Source of the DNA: Nostoc sp. S4
Lineage (GTDB): Bacteria; Cyanobacteriota; Cyanobacteriia; Cyanobacteriales; Nostocaceae
DNA length: 64,000 nucleotides
Reading direction: 5' to 3'
Assembly: GCA_029379225.1 (NCBI GenBank)
Contig: JAQYWR010000032.1
Coordinates: forward strand, 1 to 64,000
Position numbers and translations under genes: made by a program
In this document: positions 26,301 to 36,464 of the stretch, one piece after another
Layout of the letters: every line of letters starts with the position of its first letter
Position numbering within the stretch: position 1 is the first letter of the stretch
Notes under the pieces: model-generated
Told to the model about the DNA's origin: nothing
The model's input: the letters and a program-made list of their open reading frames with translations, nothing else
Databases searched by the model: none

Positions 26301-26666
26301 TGTAATTCTAGTCTTGCTGATGAGATAGTACGAAAAGCAGAATTTTTCGTAGGAGAGTCAGGATACAATTTAGTATTGAGTAATTGTGAACATTTTGCTT
26401 CTTACTGCGTAAATGGTATTTGGAAAAGTAAGCAAATAATAAATAAAGCAAATCAAACAAGTAAAAGCTTTCTTAACGCAGAAGCTCGCGCCCTAAGTAA
26501 ACCAAATATTATTGAATTAGCAAGGAAAGCGGCAATGGGTCAGCAAGATCCGAGAGCAGCAGTAACGGTATTCGTAGTTGTAGGAATAGGAGCAGCAGCA
26601 GTGTTATCACCTGCTATAGAAAAGGTTACTGAAATAGTTTTTGAAAGGAGAAACACGAAAAAGTGA
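26301..26666 (+). pseudogene. Fragment of an LRAT/NlpC-like protein
   Basis: The frame reads LADEIVRKAEFFVGESGYNL, then VLSNCEHFASYC at the start of the TTG-initiated ORF at 26376. NCEHF is the catalytic cysteine motif of the LRAT-like acyltransferase/NlpC family, and the preceding helix also matches. The catalytic histidine domain that should lie upstream is not seen, and the sequence before 26301 shows no LRAT homology. The C-terminal part is a helix plus a small hydrophobic segment (FVVVGIGAAAVLSPAIE). It is probably a truncated remnant. Confidence 0.55.
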
Positions 26667-27218
26667 GGTGCTAGAATTTGGGACGTGAATAGCCTATTTC
26701 AGGATGCGATCGCAACTAAAATACTGTGATTGTTGATAATTAAGCTATGTAATTAAGAATTAAAATCTGATCTCACAAAATCGCGTTGCTCCCGTTTCTC
26801 AACTGACTGTTTCTGAATCTGATTTTTTGAGACATCAAAGCCACCTAATAAATAGGGATTGGAGCGATGCTTATTATGTCTGCATCTTAGCCCTTTTTGT
26901 CACCCTGCAAGTTCAGAGCCTCAACTGAGCAAGAAAATTACCCAACATTCGCTCAAAAAATGCTTATGGTATGGCTCTTTCACCTTTGACACCACAAGCG
27001 TTTTTTACTTGTTGACTTATTATAACTCTCAAAAATAACGAGCCAAATCTTTAATGCCCAATGCCCTATTCGTAGTCTTGCCTATGACGATCGCACTATA
27101 AAAAGTCAAAAAGCTTTAACAAAGACTTATCACAATATTGAGCAGGAACTAGCTAAAAAAGAGCGATGTTTATTAAATTGGCACTTAATTTATTAGTTCA
27201 GCATACTAGGTAAAGCAA
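26667..27218. other. Gene-free stretch with the first copy of a 67-base direct repeat
   Basis: No complete gene is seen in these 552 bases. A 67-base sequence at 27101-27167 recurs at 28162-28228 across the vapBC locus. The preceding part is AT-rich and has no recognised feature. Confidence 0.5.
27101..27167 (+). repeat. 67-base direct repeat flanking vapBC, left copy
   Basis: It matches 28162-28228 at 66 of 67 positions (CAC versus CGC). Similarity extends left into CACTATA with one extra A. Both copies can be read as SQKALTKTY(H/R)NIEQELAKKE followed by R. Confidence 0.88.
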
Positions 27219-27662
27219 TTAAATCCAGGATTCGACTGAAAAGCTGTAAACTTGCTGAATCCTAGTGAAGTCGCTGTCAGCACAGACGAGAGTAATATTA
27301 TGATAAATTGCTGTTGTGGCGATCCATAAATCATTATCATCAAAACCGAGATCCTGAATGCGGGTACTGCGGCATTTGTTTTTTTCTTTTAAGGCAAATT
27401 GACGAAAAATGCGGTTCTTCAGTTGACTGTATATCTCAGCTATTTCTTAGTTGATCAGATAGATATCAATCTCTGTCAGGAATGCTTGAACCACTTGTAA
27501 ATTCATCTCTCGACGCTCTGATTTTTCCGTCATGTAGAGCAACTCACCATAGCTAATGATGCTAATCCCAAAAGGATCTTGAGCATGGCTTTGAGCAGTT
27601 GCGACAATTTGAGGATTGTTGTTAATGAGATAACTACAGTGATTGGTATCCAGCAAATACAT
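27219..27662 (-). pseudogene. vapC: VapC-type PIN toxin with one premature stop
   Basis: The frame starts MYLLDTNHCSYLI and is interrupted by TAA at 27447-27449 after DIYLIN. It resumes in the same frame as EIAEIYSQLKNRIFRQFALK and runs to a stop at 27219, giving 147 codons in all, normal for a VapC. The acidic PIN residues D5 (LLDTNH), the E of YGELLY, and D residues in GFDDNDLWIA and CADSDF are all kept. One codon change (probably CAA to TAA) therefore explains the break. VapC toxins are RNases that cut tRNA or rRNA. The 71-residue N-terminal product lacks half the active site. Confidence 0.85.
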
Positions 27663-27673
27663 AAATTATTAGC

Positions 27674-28084
27674 TTAAAACTTCGCTTTTGAGCGGGTTGC
27701 ATCAAGAAATGCTAGGCACTCTTCTAGGTCGTCTCCATGCCAAGTACCAGCAAATTTGAGCAAATCTTGACCTGTAGAACCTCGTCGAATCACAGATTGA
27801 GAACGATCGCCACGTTGTTTTATTTCAGCGATCTTAGCGGCAAAATCTTCAGCTGGTTCTGCTAGAATCTCATCCTCCAGAGGAGAATCGGGCGGAGTGT
27901 GTGCTTGCTCTAAAGATGCCAGAATCGAAGCTCCAGTGGAAGGTGATTTAGTCACTTCTGATTGAGATGGAACTGTTTTCTGAAAAACAAGAAATGCTAT
28001 ATATTGCTCAACCTGAGTCAGTTGATCGTCTGGAAGTTGAGCAATCTGTTGTTGAAGTTGACGGCGGCGGTCAAAGATAGTCAT
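27674..28084 (-). CDS. vapB: VapB-like antitoxin
   Basis: The 136-residue protein starts at ATG 28084 (MTIFDRRRQLQQQIAQLPDD). The longer frame to 28117 lacks support. The C-terminal end, GQDLLKFAGTWHGDDLEECL and RSKAKF, is what I recall for cyanobacterial antitoxins that cover a PIN toxin active site. The gene lies 11 bases upstream of vapC in the usual antitoxin-toxin order. The antitoxin stays intact while the toxin is broken, which fits a decaying module. Confidence 0.75.
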   Translation of the reverse strand: MTIFDRRRQLQQQIAQLPDDQLTQVEQYIAFLVFQKTVPSQSEVTKSPSTGASILASLEQAHTPPDSPLEDEILAEPAEDFAAKIAEIKQRGDRSQSVIRRGSTGQDLLKFAGTWHGDDLEECLAFLDATRSKAKF

Positions 28085-28161
28085 CGGACACCTTGCACGA
28101 ACAACTGAAAATTTCATTTTACTTGATTGTTACAGTAGGAATGGTTTTGACAACACACTAT

Positions 28162-28228
28162 AAAAGTCAAAAAGCTTTAACAAAGACTTATCGCAATATT
28201 GAGCAGGAACTAGCTAAAAAAGAGCGAT
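28162..28228 (+). repeat. 67-base direct repeat flanking vapBC, right copy
   Basis: Right copy of the pair with 27101-27167, 1061 bases away, with one mismatch. It lies between the vapB promoter and the end of the amidase gene. Its frame is open for a further 70 codons on the + strand, which is an overlap with the amidase 3' end and not a gene. Confidence 0.88.
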
Positions 28229-28278
28229 CGCACTCCATCAAATACAATCAGGGTACAACTAGAGTTGTACCTCCAAAC

Positions 28279-30033
28279 TTATTTAACACTCCTAAACCAC
28301 TCAGTAATCCCCTGAGCGATCGCATTTGCCATTTTCTTCTGTTCCTCTGGATTCACCACCTGCTCAAATTCATCAGGATTGCTCATAAAACCCAATTCCA
28401 GCAACACCGATGGCGCGGCTGCTGGACGTGTCAGCGCTAGATTATCCCAAAACACACCATAGGAAGGTCTGCCGAGGTTTTTGACCACATAGTTCTGTAA
28501 AAATACTGCAAGGCTATGGGCTTGGGGTTGATACCAAAAAGCAGCGAATCCCTTGGTTTTTTCGGCATCACCATCATCGGGTAAGGAGTTGTGATGTATG
28601 GAAATAGCGATCGCTGGTTCTTGTTGACTAATTATTGCTTGACGTTCTGCTAATGAAACTTCCTTGTCGTCCTCCCGCGTCATCACCACCGTCGCCCCTC
28701 GCTTCACCAACTCGTCTCGGAGCAACTTTGATACCACCAAATTGACATCTTTTTCTAAATATCCAGTTGGCCCACTGGCACCAGATTCTTTACCACCATG
28801 CCCTGGATCGAGTAGAATCTTGAGATTAGCTAAAGGCTTTCGTCTTGTATTCCCAATTTCCGGTGGATGACGCAAAGCCAAAACCAGGGTTGTACCGTCG
28901 TATCTCAGCTTATATCCCCACTGTTGAGCTTTTTTGAGATTAAAGGTGTATTTTACTCGTTCTGGTGTCTCCTGCTGCCAATCTAGGCGAGCAATTAGGG
29001 GGTTATCGTCTAGGCGAATGATGTCAGTTTGGGCAGTAGTATTGTAGAGAGTGAGAGTAAAAGCGCGATCGCTCTGTTGCACGCTCACAGGTACGGGGAC
29101 TTGTAAGGGGAAAACCATCTCTGTGGCACCAGGGAGTCGACGGTATCCGACACTGCGAATTATTGTTTGTGGCGGAACAGCACCAGGTAGAGTGCGGGTT
29201 TCCTGACTATTAATCCAAGCTCCATAGTCTAGGCGCAACCATTCACCTTCCTTCCCTGTAACCGTTGCTCGTGTGCCTTTGGGCAATGGTGTGAGTCGAG
29301 AATAATCGGTACTAGGGCCAGTGCGTGCTACACCTGCGTCTACCGTCACCTCAGCAACTGGTAACTCTGCTTGGGAAAGGATTTGAATTTTACCATTTCC
29401 TGGTTGAGTTATCGTCTTGCCATTGAGCGTCAGTTGAAACTGAGGTTGTCCCAAATTGCCAGGAGCTGCTACTGTGGTGCAACCTTTGTAGTTGCCTACG
29501 CTAGACTGGCCATGAGGCTGATTTTGCCCCGTCAAAGCTGCCAAATTATCTGGTAGTTCGGCTTGCTGGGGTTGAGATGAAAGGATAACAGTTTGATTAG
29601 CTAGGTGGACAGATACACTAGCGTTAGGGGGTGCGATCGCGCTAAAACAAATAAGTTCTCCCGGTAGTCTGGCAATGTCAGCCGCGGGAGTGAGGGAATC
29701 TTTAGCAAACGCTAACCCCTGTGGAAGTTCGGGTTGAGTGGCAAGCCTTGTCACCTTAATCTGGAGTTCTCGATCGCGGTGACGTACAGTAAACAAATTC
29801 TCTCCCAATTGCAAAGGTAAACTCGGGGAAAAATGACCAGCTTTGCTGCGGCTAATTGGCTTACCATTGATCGAGACTTCTCCATCGGGAGATGCTGTGC
29901 CCAGAAAAAAGATTTTTTGGGCATTTGTTTGGTAGTTTGTCTGAGGAAAAACTACTACAAGAGATGGCTCTGCCAAGGCTACAGAGGAGGTGACTATACA
30001 GCCTAATATTACTAATCCTAAGAGGTTTTTCAC
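28279..30033 (-). CDS. N-acetylmuramoyl-L-alanine amidase
   Basis: The 584-residue exported protein has a signal peptide (MKNLLGLVILGCIVTSSVAL AE from the GTG start at 30033), an N-terminal beta-rich region, a bacterial SH3 domain (about 226-281, with VDAGVARTGPSTDYSRL), an AMIN-like stretch and an Amidase_3 domain. The zinc ligands are seen: H in DPGHGG (412), E in YLEKD (427), H in SIHHNS (480), and the catalytic E in LLELGFMSN. It cleaves the amide bond between MurNAc and the stem peptide in septal peptidoglycan, which matters for cell separation and septal junctions in filamentous cyanobacteria. A TTG at 30075 would lengthen it without a better signal. Confidence 0.9.
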   Translation of the reverse strand: MKNLLGLVILGCIVTSSVALAEPSLVVVFPQTNYQTNAQKIFFLGTASPDGEVSINGKPISRSKAGHFSPSLPLQLGENLFTVRHRDRELQIKVTRLATQPELPQGLAFAKDSLTPAADIARLPGELICFSAIAPPNASVSVHLANQTVILSSQPQQAELPDNLAALTGQNQPHGQSSVGNYKGCTTVAAPGNLGQPQFQLTLNGKTITQPGNGKIQILSQAELPVAEVTVDAGVARTGPSTDYSRLTPLPKGTRATVTGKEGEWLRLDYGAWINSQETRTLPGAVPPQTIIRSVGYRRLPGATEMVFPLQVPVPVSVQQSDRAFTLTLYNTTAQTDIIRLDDNPLIARLDWQQETPERVKYTFNLKKAQQWGYKLRYDGTTLVLALRHPPEIGNTRRKPLANLKILLDPGHGGKESGASGPTGYLEKDVNLVVSKLLRDELVKRGATVVMTREDDKEVSLAERQAIISQQEPAIAISIHHNSLPDDGDAEKTKGFAAFWYQPQAHSLAVFLQNYVVKNLGRPSYGVFWDNLALTRPAAAPSVLLELGFMSNPDEFEQVVNPEEQKKMANAIAQGITEWFRSVK

Positions 30034-30094
30034 AGCAAGATCGCGGAAGATTTGACCACAGTGACTATGGCACAATGACGGGATGTATTTTTAG

Positions 30095-31747
<1,653 letters not shown>

Positions 31748-31879
31748 TAAAAAATCATAATTCATAATTGAAAAAATTAATTTAATTTTGAATTAGTGCA
31801 TAGCAACATTAACTTAGGGCTTGGGTAGATTTGAAATACAGGGTGCATTATTCGTAAGTTTCGGACTTGAGGAGATGTT

Positions 31880-32302
31880 GTGACGTACTGGGTGAAAATC
31901 CTTTACGAGAGGAAAGAATATGTAGTAAATTTTGAGCGTGTCCATGCTTTTTGTTATGAACGAAATGGCAGGGTTACTTTTTGGTTACCCGATAGTGCTA
32001 TCCCGATAGTGATTAATCCGCAAAGTAACCTAGAAGACTATCAAAAGGTTCTCAATTATTTAGAATGCGTCACGGAGTTGGAATTAAACTACTCCCACTG
32101 GGTGAAAATTATTTACGAAAAAAATGAATATATAATAAACCTCGACTGCATCAGTTCCTTTTGCCATGAGCCAAACGGTAGGATAACTTTTTGGTTGCCA
32201 GATGCTACTATTCCCATCATTATCAGCTCTATAAATAATCCAGAATCATATCAAAAAGTTGTGAAATACGTTGAGAAAGCAACAGGATATTTTTTATCTT
32301 GA
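31880..32302 (+). CDS. Hypothetical protein made of two tandem copies of a 70-residue unit
   Basis: I do not know this protein. It is 140 residues in two tandem homologous halves: YWVKILYERKEYVVNFERVH (2-21) matches HWVKIIYEKNEYIINLDCIS in the second half, and NGRVTFWLPDSAIPIVI matches NGRITFWLPDATIPIIIS. The repeat unit looks like a small beta-rich domain of about 70 residues. The GTG start has GAGGAG five bases upstream as a good ribosome site. No neighbour indicates a role. Confidence 0.72.
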   Translation: MTYWVKILYERKEYVVNFERVHAFCYERNGRVTFWLPDSAIPIVINPQSNLEDYQKVLNYLECVTELELNYSHWVKIIYEKNEYIINLDCISSFCHEPNGRITFWLPDATIPIIISSINNPESYQKVVKYVEKATGYFLS

Positions 32303-32368
32303 GATTTTTGTGTAGCAGAACAAGGTAACAATAAATTTAAAAAACAAATTTAGTATTTGCTTTATAGC

Positions 32369-33763
32369 TCACTGCCATTCGTCAAAAATTTGTTTTATCC
32401 GTTCAATTGCCGTGTCTGCTGCTTCTTCTGGAGATATACTATTGACAACTATTTGGTTGAGAGCCTTACCCCAAACATTCTCTTCTAAAACTAGGCTATA
32501 AGCAGGATTTTGAACAATATAAAATGAGCGAGTTAGACCTTTAGTCAGTGTTTGAGTTGCAGTAAAAAGATGAGGATCTGCTGGATTTGTCCAAAAAGGG
32601 TCTTTCCAAACAGACTTCATTACTGGTAGATACCGACCTCCAGTAGCTTTGAGATAGTTTCCTATTGTTTCAGGTTTAATTAAATATGTGAGAAAGTCCT
32701 TGGCTACCTTTTGGTTTTTAGACTCCGAAAACAAAACTATTTCATTAACCGAGACTAAGTAGCGCATTGGTTGACCATTAGGTTTGTTTGGAAATTCTAA
32801 GATACCAAGCTTGTGACGATAGGTGTCAGGATCTTGGCGGACAGCAGCAGGAATCGAGAGTGAGGAGTTAGGCGTCATAACTACGCCACGATTGAGCAAG
32901 CTGCGATTATTGTCTGGATTTAACCAGTTTACTGCATCTGGTGGTACGTAACCCTGCTGGAAAAATTTCGCATACCACTCTAAGCTCTCAACAATACCTT
33001 GACGCACCTTAGGATCGTTGAAGAGAAGTTGACCTTTGGTGTCTAAAATATGGATATTGTATGCTTCTAAAATCTGCTCAAACAAGTAGTAGGTATCTGT
33101 AGATCCAGTAGAGAAAGCAAAGCCTAAACCGTAAATATTCTGTTTTTGCTGTGCCCGGAGTTCATCCTGCACTTGTTTCCAAAACTCCCAGAAGGCATCC
33201 CACTCTTTGGGGATATTGCTTTGAGTCCAACCTACTTGCTGTAGCAAGTCTCGCCAGTAGAAGATGTGAATTGTTAATTGATTAATTGGAACTGCATAGT
33301 AGCTCCACTTTTTATCAACGTTGTTATATAAACGAACGGCTTCCAGGACACCTTCAGAATAAAGACTTTTGACCGGGTCAATTACATCAGAGACATCTGC
33401 CAGTTTGCCTTCCCAAGCAAGACGTGGATACAGCTCCCTCTCAGCACTGCTATTTATGACGATATCAGGCGGATTGCCTGCCTGAAGTGCCCTTTGAGTC
33501 TTTTGTGGCAACTCATCGTTAGTATAGAAAGAAAGCTTAATTTTCTTGCCGCTTTGTTGCTCCCAGTTCCTAATAATCTGCTTGAGGGCTTCATCTTCTT
33601 CCAAAGTATAACCTTTATCCGACCAAATCTTCAGGACTCTACTGTTAATAGGAAATTCAGTAACTGAGGATTGGTTAGATTTGAAAGTATTAATGCAAAC
33701 AACAATTATCAAGCTGAGTATCAATCCGACGAGTATATATCGATGACTAGCTTTTATTGACAT
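32369..33763 (-). CDS. ABC transporter extracellular solute-binding protein (family 1)
   Basis: This 464-residue protein has an N-terminal hydrophobic segment (YILVGLILSLIIVVC), which may be a signal or lipoprotein signal (the Cys at 23 could be lipidated, but the lipobox is weak). The mature part resembles sugar-type family-1 binding proteins: LKIWSDKGYTLEEDEALKQI early, PPDIVINSSAEREL, LVSVNEIVLFSES, and the end ATGGRYLPVMKSVWKD. It probably binds oligosaccharide or polyol outside the plasma membrane. No permease or ATPase gene is adjacent, so the substrate is open. Confidence 0.85.
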   Translation of the reverse strand: MSIKASHRYILVGLILSLIIVVCINTFKSNQSSVTEFPINSRVLKIWSDKGYTLEEDEALKQIIRNWEQQSGKKIKLSFYTNDELPQKTQRALQAGNPPDIVINSSAERELYPRLAWEGKLADVSDVIDPVKSLYSEGVLEAVRLYNNVDKKWSYYAVPINQLTIHIFYWRDLLQQVGWTQSNIPKEWDAFWEFWKQVQDELRAQQKQNIYGLGFAFSTGSTDTYYLFEQILEAYNIHILDTKGQLLFNDPKVRQGIVESLEWYAKFFQQGYVPPDAVNWLNPDNNRSLLNRGVVMTPNSSLSIPAAVRQDPDTYRHKLGILEFPNKPNGQPMRYLVSVNEIVLFSESKNQKVAKDFLTYLIKPETIGNYLKATGGRYLPVMKSVWKDPFWTNPADPHLFTATQTLTKGLTRSFYIVQNPAYSLVLEENVWGKALNQIVVNSISPEEAADTAIERIKQIFDEWQ

Positions 33764-34073
33764 TACAGTAAAGGTTTGCTTGCCTGTTTGCTGATTCTTA
33801 AAGCCTTTAGCCGTTGGACTAGCTTTGGTTCGGAATAATATACTTATTTTTGATGATTTTTGTCAGAAAAACATCTTTACCACTTCTTCTGAGACAGATA
33901 GCGCTGATTCACGTTCACATAAGTGCTTTTCACTGACTTTTCACCATTACAGTCAGAATTGCTAAGTTCTCTATTTATTTTGTAAATAAGTTGGTGTCTG
34001 TAGCAAGTTCCAAACCAAATTTTTTTAATTAGTAAAGACTAATTTCTCTGGCTAAGATTTTTTGAACGATAAT
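33764..34073. other. Intergenic region upstream of the solute-binding protein
   Basis: The 310 bases hold no gene. They are AT-rich and probably carry the promoter of the binding protein gene on the reverse strand. No riboswitch or repeat was recognised. Confidence 0.45.
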
Positions 34074-34967
34074 CTAATATCCCGAATAATGTTGCCATGC
34101 CAACTTTGCTGCACCCACCATCCCAGCAAATTTTCCTAACTGGGCTGGCAAAATTTGTAGACCTTCTCGTGATAAAGGCTGCACTCGCTTCTCAATTTCT
34201 GCCTTTACTGCTGGAAAGAAAAACTCAAAGCTACCACTGATACCGCCACCGATAACGATCGCTTCTGGTGTCAGTACATAAACCAAACTTGTCAATCCAA
34301 TACCCAAACATTTCCCATATTCTTGCCAAAAAGTCAAGGCGGCTGGATCTCCCTGTTGAGCAAGAATGCCCAATTCCATAGGTTCCTTGAGAGTACGGCG
34401 ACGAATGGCAGTCGCAGAGGCATATTGTTCCAAAGAGCCTTGATTGCCGCTATTGCACATTGGCCCGTCAGGGTTGAATGAAATTAAACCGAGTTCCCCA
34501 GCGGCTCCTTGATGTCCAACAAACAATTTGCCATTGAGGATAATTGCGCCACCAACCCCAGTTCCTAAAGTTAGGAGAATCAAATTTTGAAAGTTGCAAC
34601 CGGCTCCCAACCAAGCTTCTCCCAAAAGAGCGCAGTTAGCATCATTGCCAATTACAGTTGGTTTACCAGTTTTAGTTTCTAACCAGTCTGCTAAAGGTAC
34701 ATCGCACCATCCAGGCAAGTTAATCGCAATTTTCGCAATCCGCGCCGCCGCATCGGCTGGGCCTGGAGTCCCCACACCAATAGCAACACTTTGATTATCT
34801 GGATCGATTTGAGCGATCGCATCTACCAACACTGCTAGTACCGCCTGTGGTGTTGTTGGTTTGGGAGCTGTCAAAGTCAAAGATTGCAGGCAAGTACCAT
34901 CAAGTGTAAAACGCCCCAGCTTGATTGCTGTTCCCCCCACATCAATGCCAATTACGTAATTAGTCAT
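34074..34967 (-). CDS. ROK family sugar kinase (glucokinase-like)
   Basis: The 297-residue protein has the ROK fold: IGIDVGGTAIKLG phosphate-1 motif near residue 6, GTPGPADAAAR, GNDANCALLGE with the catalytic Asp, and GTGVGGAIILNGKL. It phosphorylates glucose or a related sugar with ATP. The usual ROK zinc site (CxCGxxGCxE) reads CNSGNQGSLE here, so three of four positions are changed and zinc binding looks lost or altered. The ATG sits in the TAATGAC repeat, so the promoter-to-start spacing may be unstable. Confidence 0.87.
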   Translation of the reverse strand: MTNYVIGIDVGGTAIKLGRFTLDGTCLQSLTLTAPKPTTPQAVLAVLVDAIAQIDPDNQSVAIGVGTPGPADAAARIAKIAINLPGWCDVPLADWLETKTGKPTVIGNDANCALLGEAWLGAGCNFQNLILLTLGTGVGGAIILNGKLFVGHQGAAGELGLISFNPDGPMCNSGNQGSLEQYASATAIRRRTLKEPMELGILAQQGDPAALTFWQEYGKCLGIGLTSLVYVLTPEAIVIGGGISGSFEFFFPAVKAEIEKRVQPLSREGLQILPAQLGKFAGMVGAAKLAWQHYSGY

Positions 34968-34987
34968 TAGTCATTAGTCATTAGTTA
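34961..34987. repeat. Heptamer repeat (TAGTCAT/ATGACTA) at the ROK kinase start
   Basis: On the + strand three near-perfect TAGTCAT units run from 34961 to 34984, and the reverse strand reads ATGACTA units into the start codon (34965-34967). The same heptamer family occurs at 11107-11135, 14105-14120, 15771-15785 and 35350-35370. The repeat puts ATG codons in several phases. Confidence 0.75.
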
Positions 34988-35032
34988 TTTCTCCCCTATC
35001 TCCCTAATCTCCAGTTCAAAATCAACAATTCC

Positions 35033-35236
35033 TCAGGGTTTTAGAATTTTGGCACGAAAATATTCTAAATTTTCCGTCTTATTGGGTGCGAGTCGTAAGT
35101 CAGTAACAGTCATACTACGAACACTCGATTGCTCTTGCCAAGCTGTAACAGGAGTACCTTTTAAGATACCAGCAAGGGCGACCGAAAGCATAAACCCGCC
35201 AGTAGCAGCGGCAATTAATGTCAGGTTATCTTTCAC
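35033..35236 (-). CDS. Small membrane-associated hypothetical protein (67 aa)
   Basis: The GTG at 35234-35236 gives MKDNLTLIAAATGGFMLSVA, a likely N-terminal membrane helix, then a short polar tail rich in charged residues (TDLRLAPNKTENLEYFRAK). The longer frame to 35350 begins with repeat-derived residues and is not preferred. I do not know the family. It lies near a repeat-rich stretch and its promoter is unclear. Confidence 0.55.
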   Translation of the reverse strand: MKDNLTLIAAATGGFMLSVALAGILKGTPVTAWQEQSSVRSMTVTDLRLAPNKTENLEYFRAKILKP

Positions 35237-35374
35237 ACAAATCTCTCTACTATTTGTTAATTGTCCTTTGTCTTTTGTCAGTTGTCCTCTCTTACAAAGT
35301 TCCGATCGCCGGAAGCCGGCGCCCAGACTTTGCGCTTTGTCCTTTGCCAATAACTAATGACTAATGACCAATGA

Positions 35375-36271
35375 CTACTTTCGGATTCTATTTTCTCTTC
35401 GTAAACGTGGATTGACAAATTCATTTAACCCTTCGCCAAGTAGTGATAACCCTACTACCATGCATGTCATTGTTAAACCCGGGAAAAGGGTAGTCCACCA
35501 AATGCCAGTAGGTAAAGCTTCTAGTGCTTGTTTTAAATCGTGTCCCCATTCTGGCACTTCTTCTGGAAGTCCTAGTCCTAAAAAGCCCAAACCGCCCAAC
35601 ACTAAAATTGCATCAGCGGCGTTGAGGGTGAACAGTACAGGTACACTTTGAATGACGTTGAAAAATAGATATCGAAAAAGCACAGTCAAAGTGGAAGCTC
35701 CCATTGCTTGAGCAGCTTCGATGAACACTTCAGTTTTGACGCTTACAGTGTGGTTGCGAACAACGCGGTAATATTGGGGAATATAAGCAATGCTAATGGC
35801 GATCGCTGCATTCAATATCCCACGCCCTACCACAAACGCCAGTGTCACAGACAACAGTAGCCCTGGTAAAGTGTAGATGCTATCCATAATAAACAGCAAC
35901 ACTTTATCCAATTTCCCGCCAAGATAACCACTGAGCATCCCCAAAGGTACACCGATAATCATACTCAACGCCGTTGCCAAAATTACCACTTGCAAAGCGG
36001 CTTGAGCGCCGAACAAGGTACGAGAGAAGACATCATAACCCAGGCGGCTAGTACCAAACCAATATTTAGCTGACGGTGGCTGGTGAATTGGATTGGAGAG
36101 AAAATCTTTTGGGTTTTGTAGCCATCCCCAAGCTTGGAATACGGGAGCGAAGAATGCCAAGAATATGAAAAATAGGGTAATGGCTAACCCTACGAGCATG
36201 AGTTTTTGGGAAAGATTGGGATTTTGAGCAAACTGGAAAAATGTCGGCAACTGCCGTTTTGTGATGGCCAT
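35375..36271 (-). CDS. ABC transporter permease, DppC-like
   Basis: The 298-residue protein has six membrane helices with one N-terminal helix (LMLVGLAITLFFIFLAFFAP), and the EAA-type loop (EAAQAMGASTLTVLFRYLFF), typical of the C-type permease of dipeptide/oligopeptide importers. It would pair with a B-type permease and two ATPases; none is adjacent. The ATG at 36271 (MAITKRQLPT) is preferred; the ATG at 36295 adds eight residues. It is separate from NTRC by repeat DNA. Confidence 0.88.
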   Translation of the reverse strand: MAITKRQLPTFFQFAQNPNLSQKLMLVGLAITLFFIFLAFFAPVFQAWGWLQNPKDFLSNPIHQPPSAKYWFGTSRLGYDVFSRTLFGAQAALQVVILATALSMIIGVPLGMLSGYLGGKLDKVLLFIMDSIYTLPGLLLSVTLAFVVGRGILNAAIAISIAYIPQYYRVVRNHTVSVKTEVFIEAAQAMGASTLTVLFRYLFFNVIQSVPVLFTLNAADAILVLGGLGFLGLGLPEEVPEWGHDLKQALEALPTGIWWTTLFPGLTMTCMVVGLSLLGEGLNEFVNPRLRRENRIRK

Positions 36272-36414
36272 AAAGCGATCGCCCAGATCAAGCAAGATAC
36301 GCTGACCATTTTACATATTGGGGACTGGGGATTGGGGATTTAGCAAAAATGTCCTATAAAATTGAGGGACTTTAGATTAAGATGATATGCAAGATAAAGG
36401 TTTTGGGATTGGGT

Positions 36415-36455
36415 ACTGGGGATTAGGCATTAAGAAAACTTTTTTAATCCCCAGT
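36415..36455. terminator. 11-bp hairpin between NTRC and ABC permease
   Basis: ACTGGGGATTA (36415-36425) pairs perfectly with TAATCCCCAGT (36445-36455). It is built from GGGGATT/GGGGACT heptamers and lies 10 bases beyond the NTRC stop codon. The T run lies in the loop and not after the stem, so termination is likely but not certain. Confidence 0.5.
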
Positions 36456-36464
36456 CCCTAGTCT

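Noticed and set aside
28093-28440. 115-codon + strand frame between vapB and the amidase
   Set aside because: Only the first 40 codons, those of the 67-base repeat, look protein-like. The rest is the complement of the amidase C-terminus.
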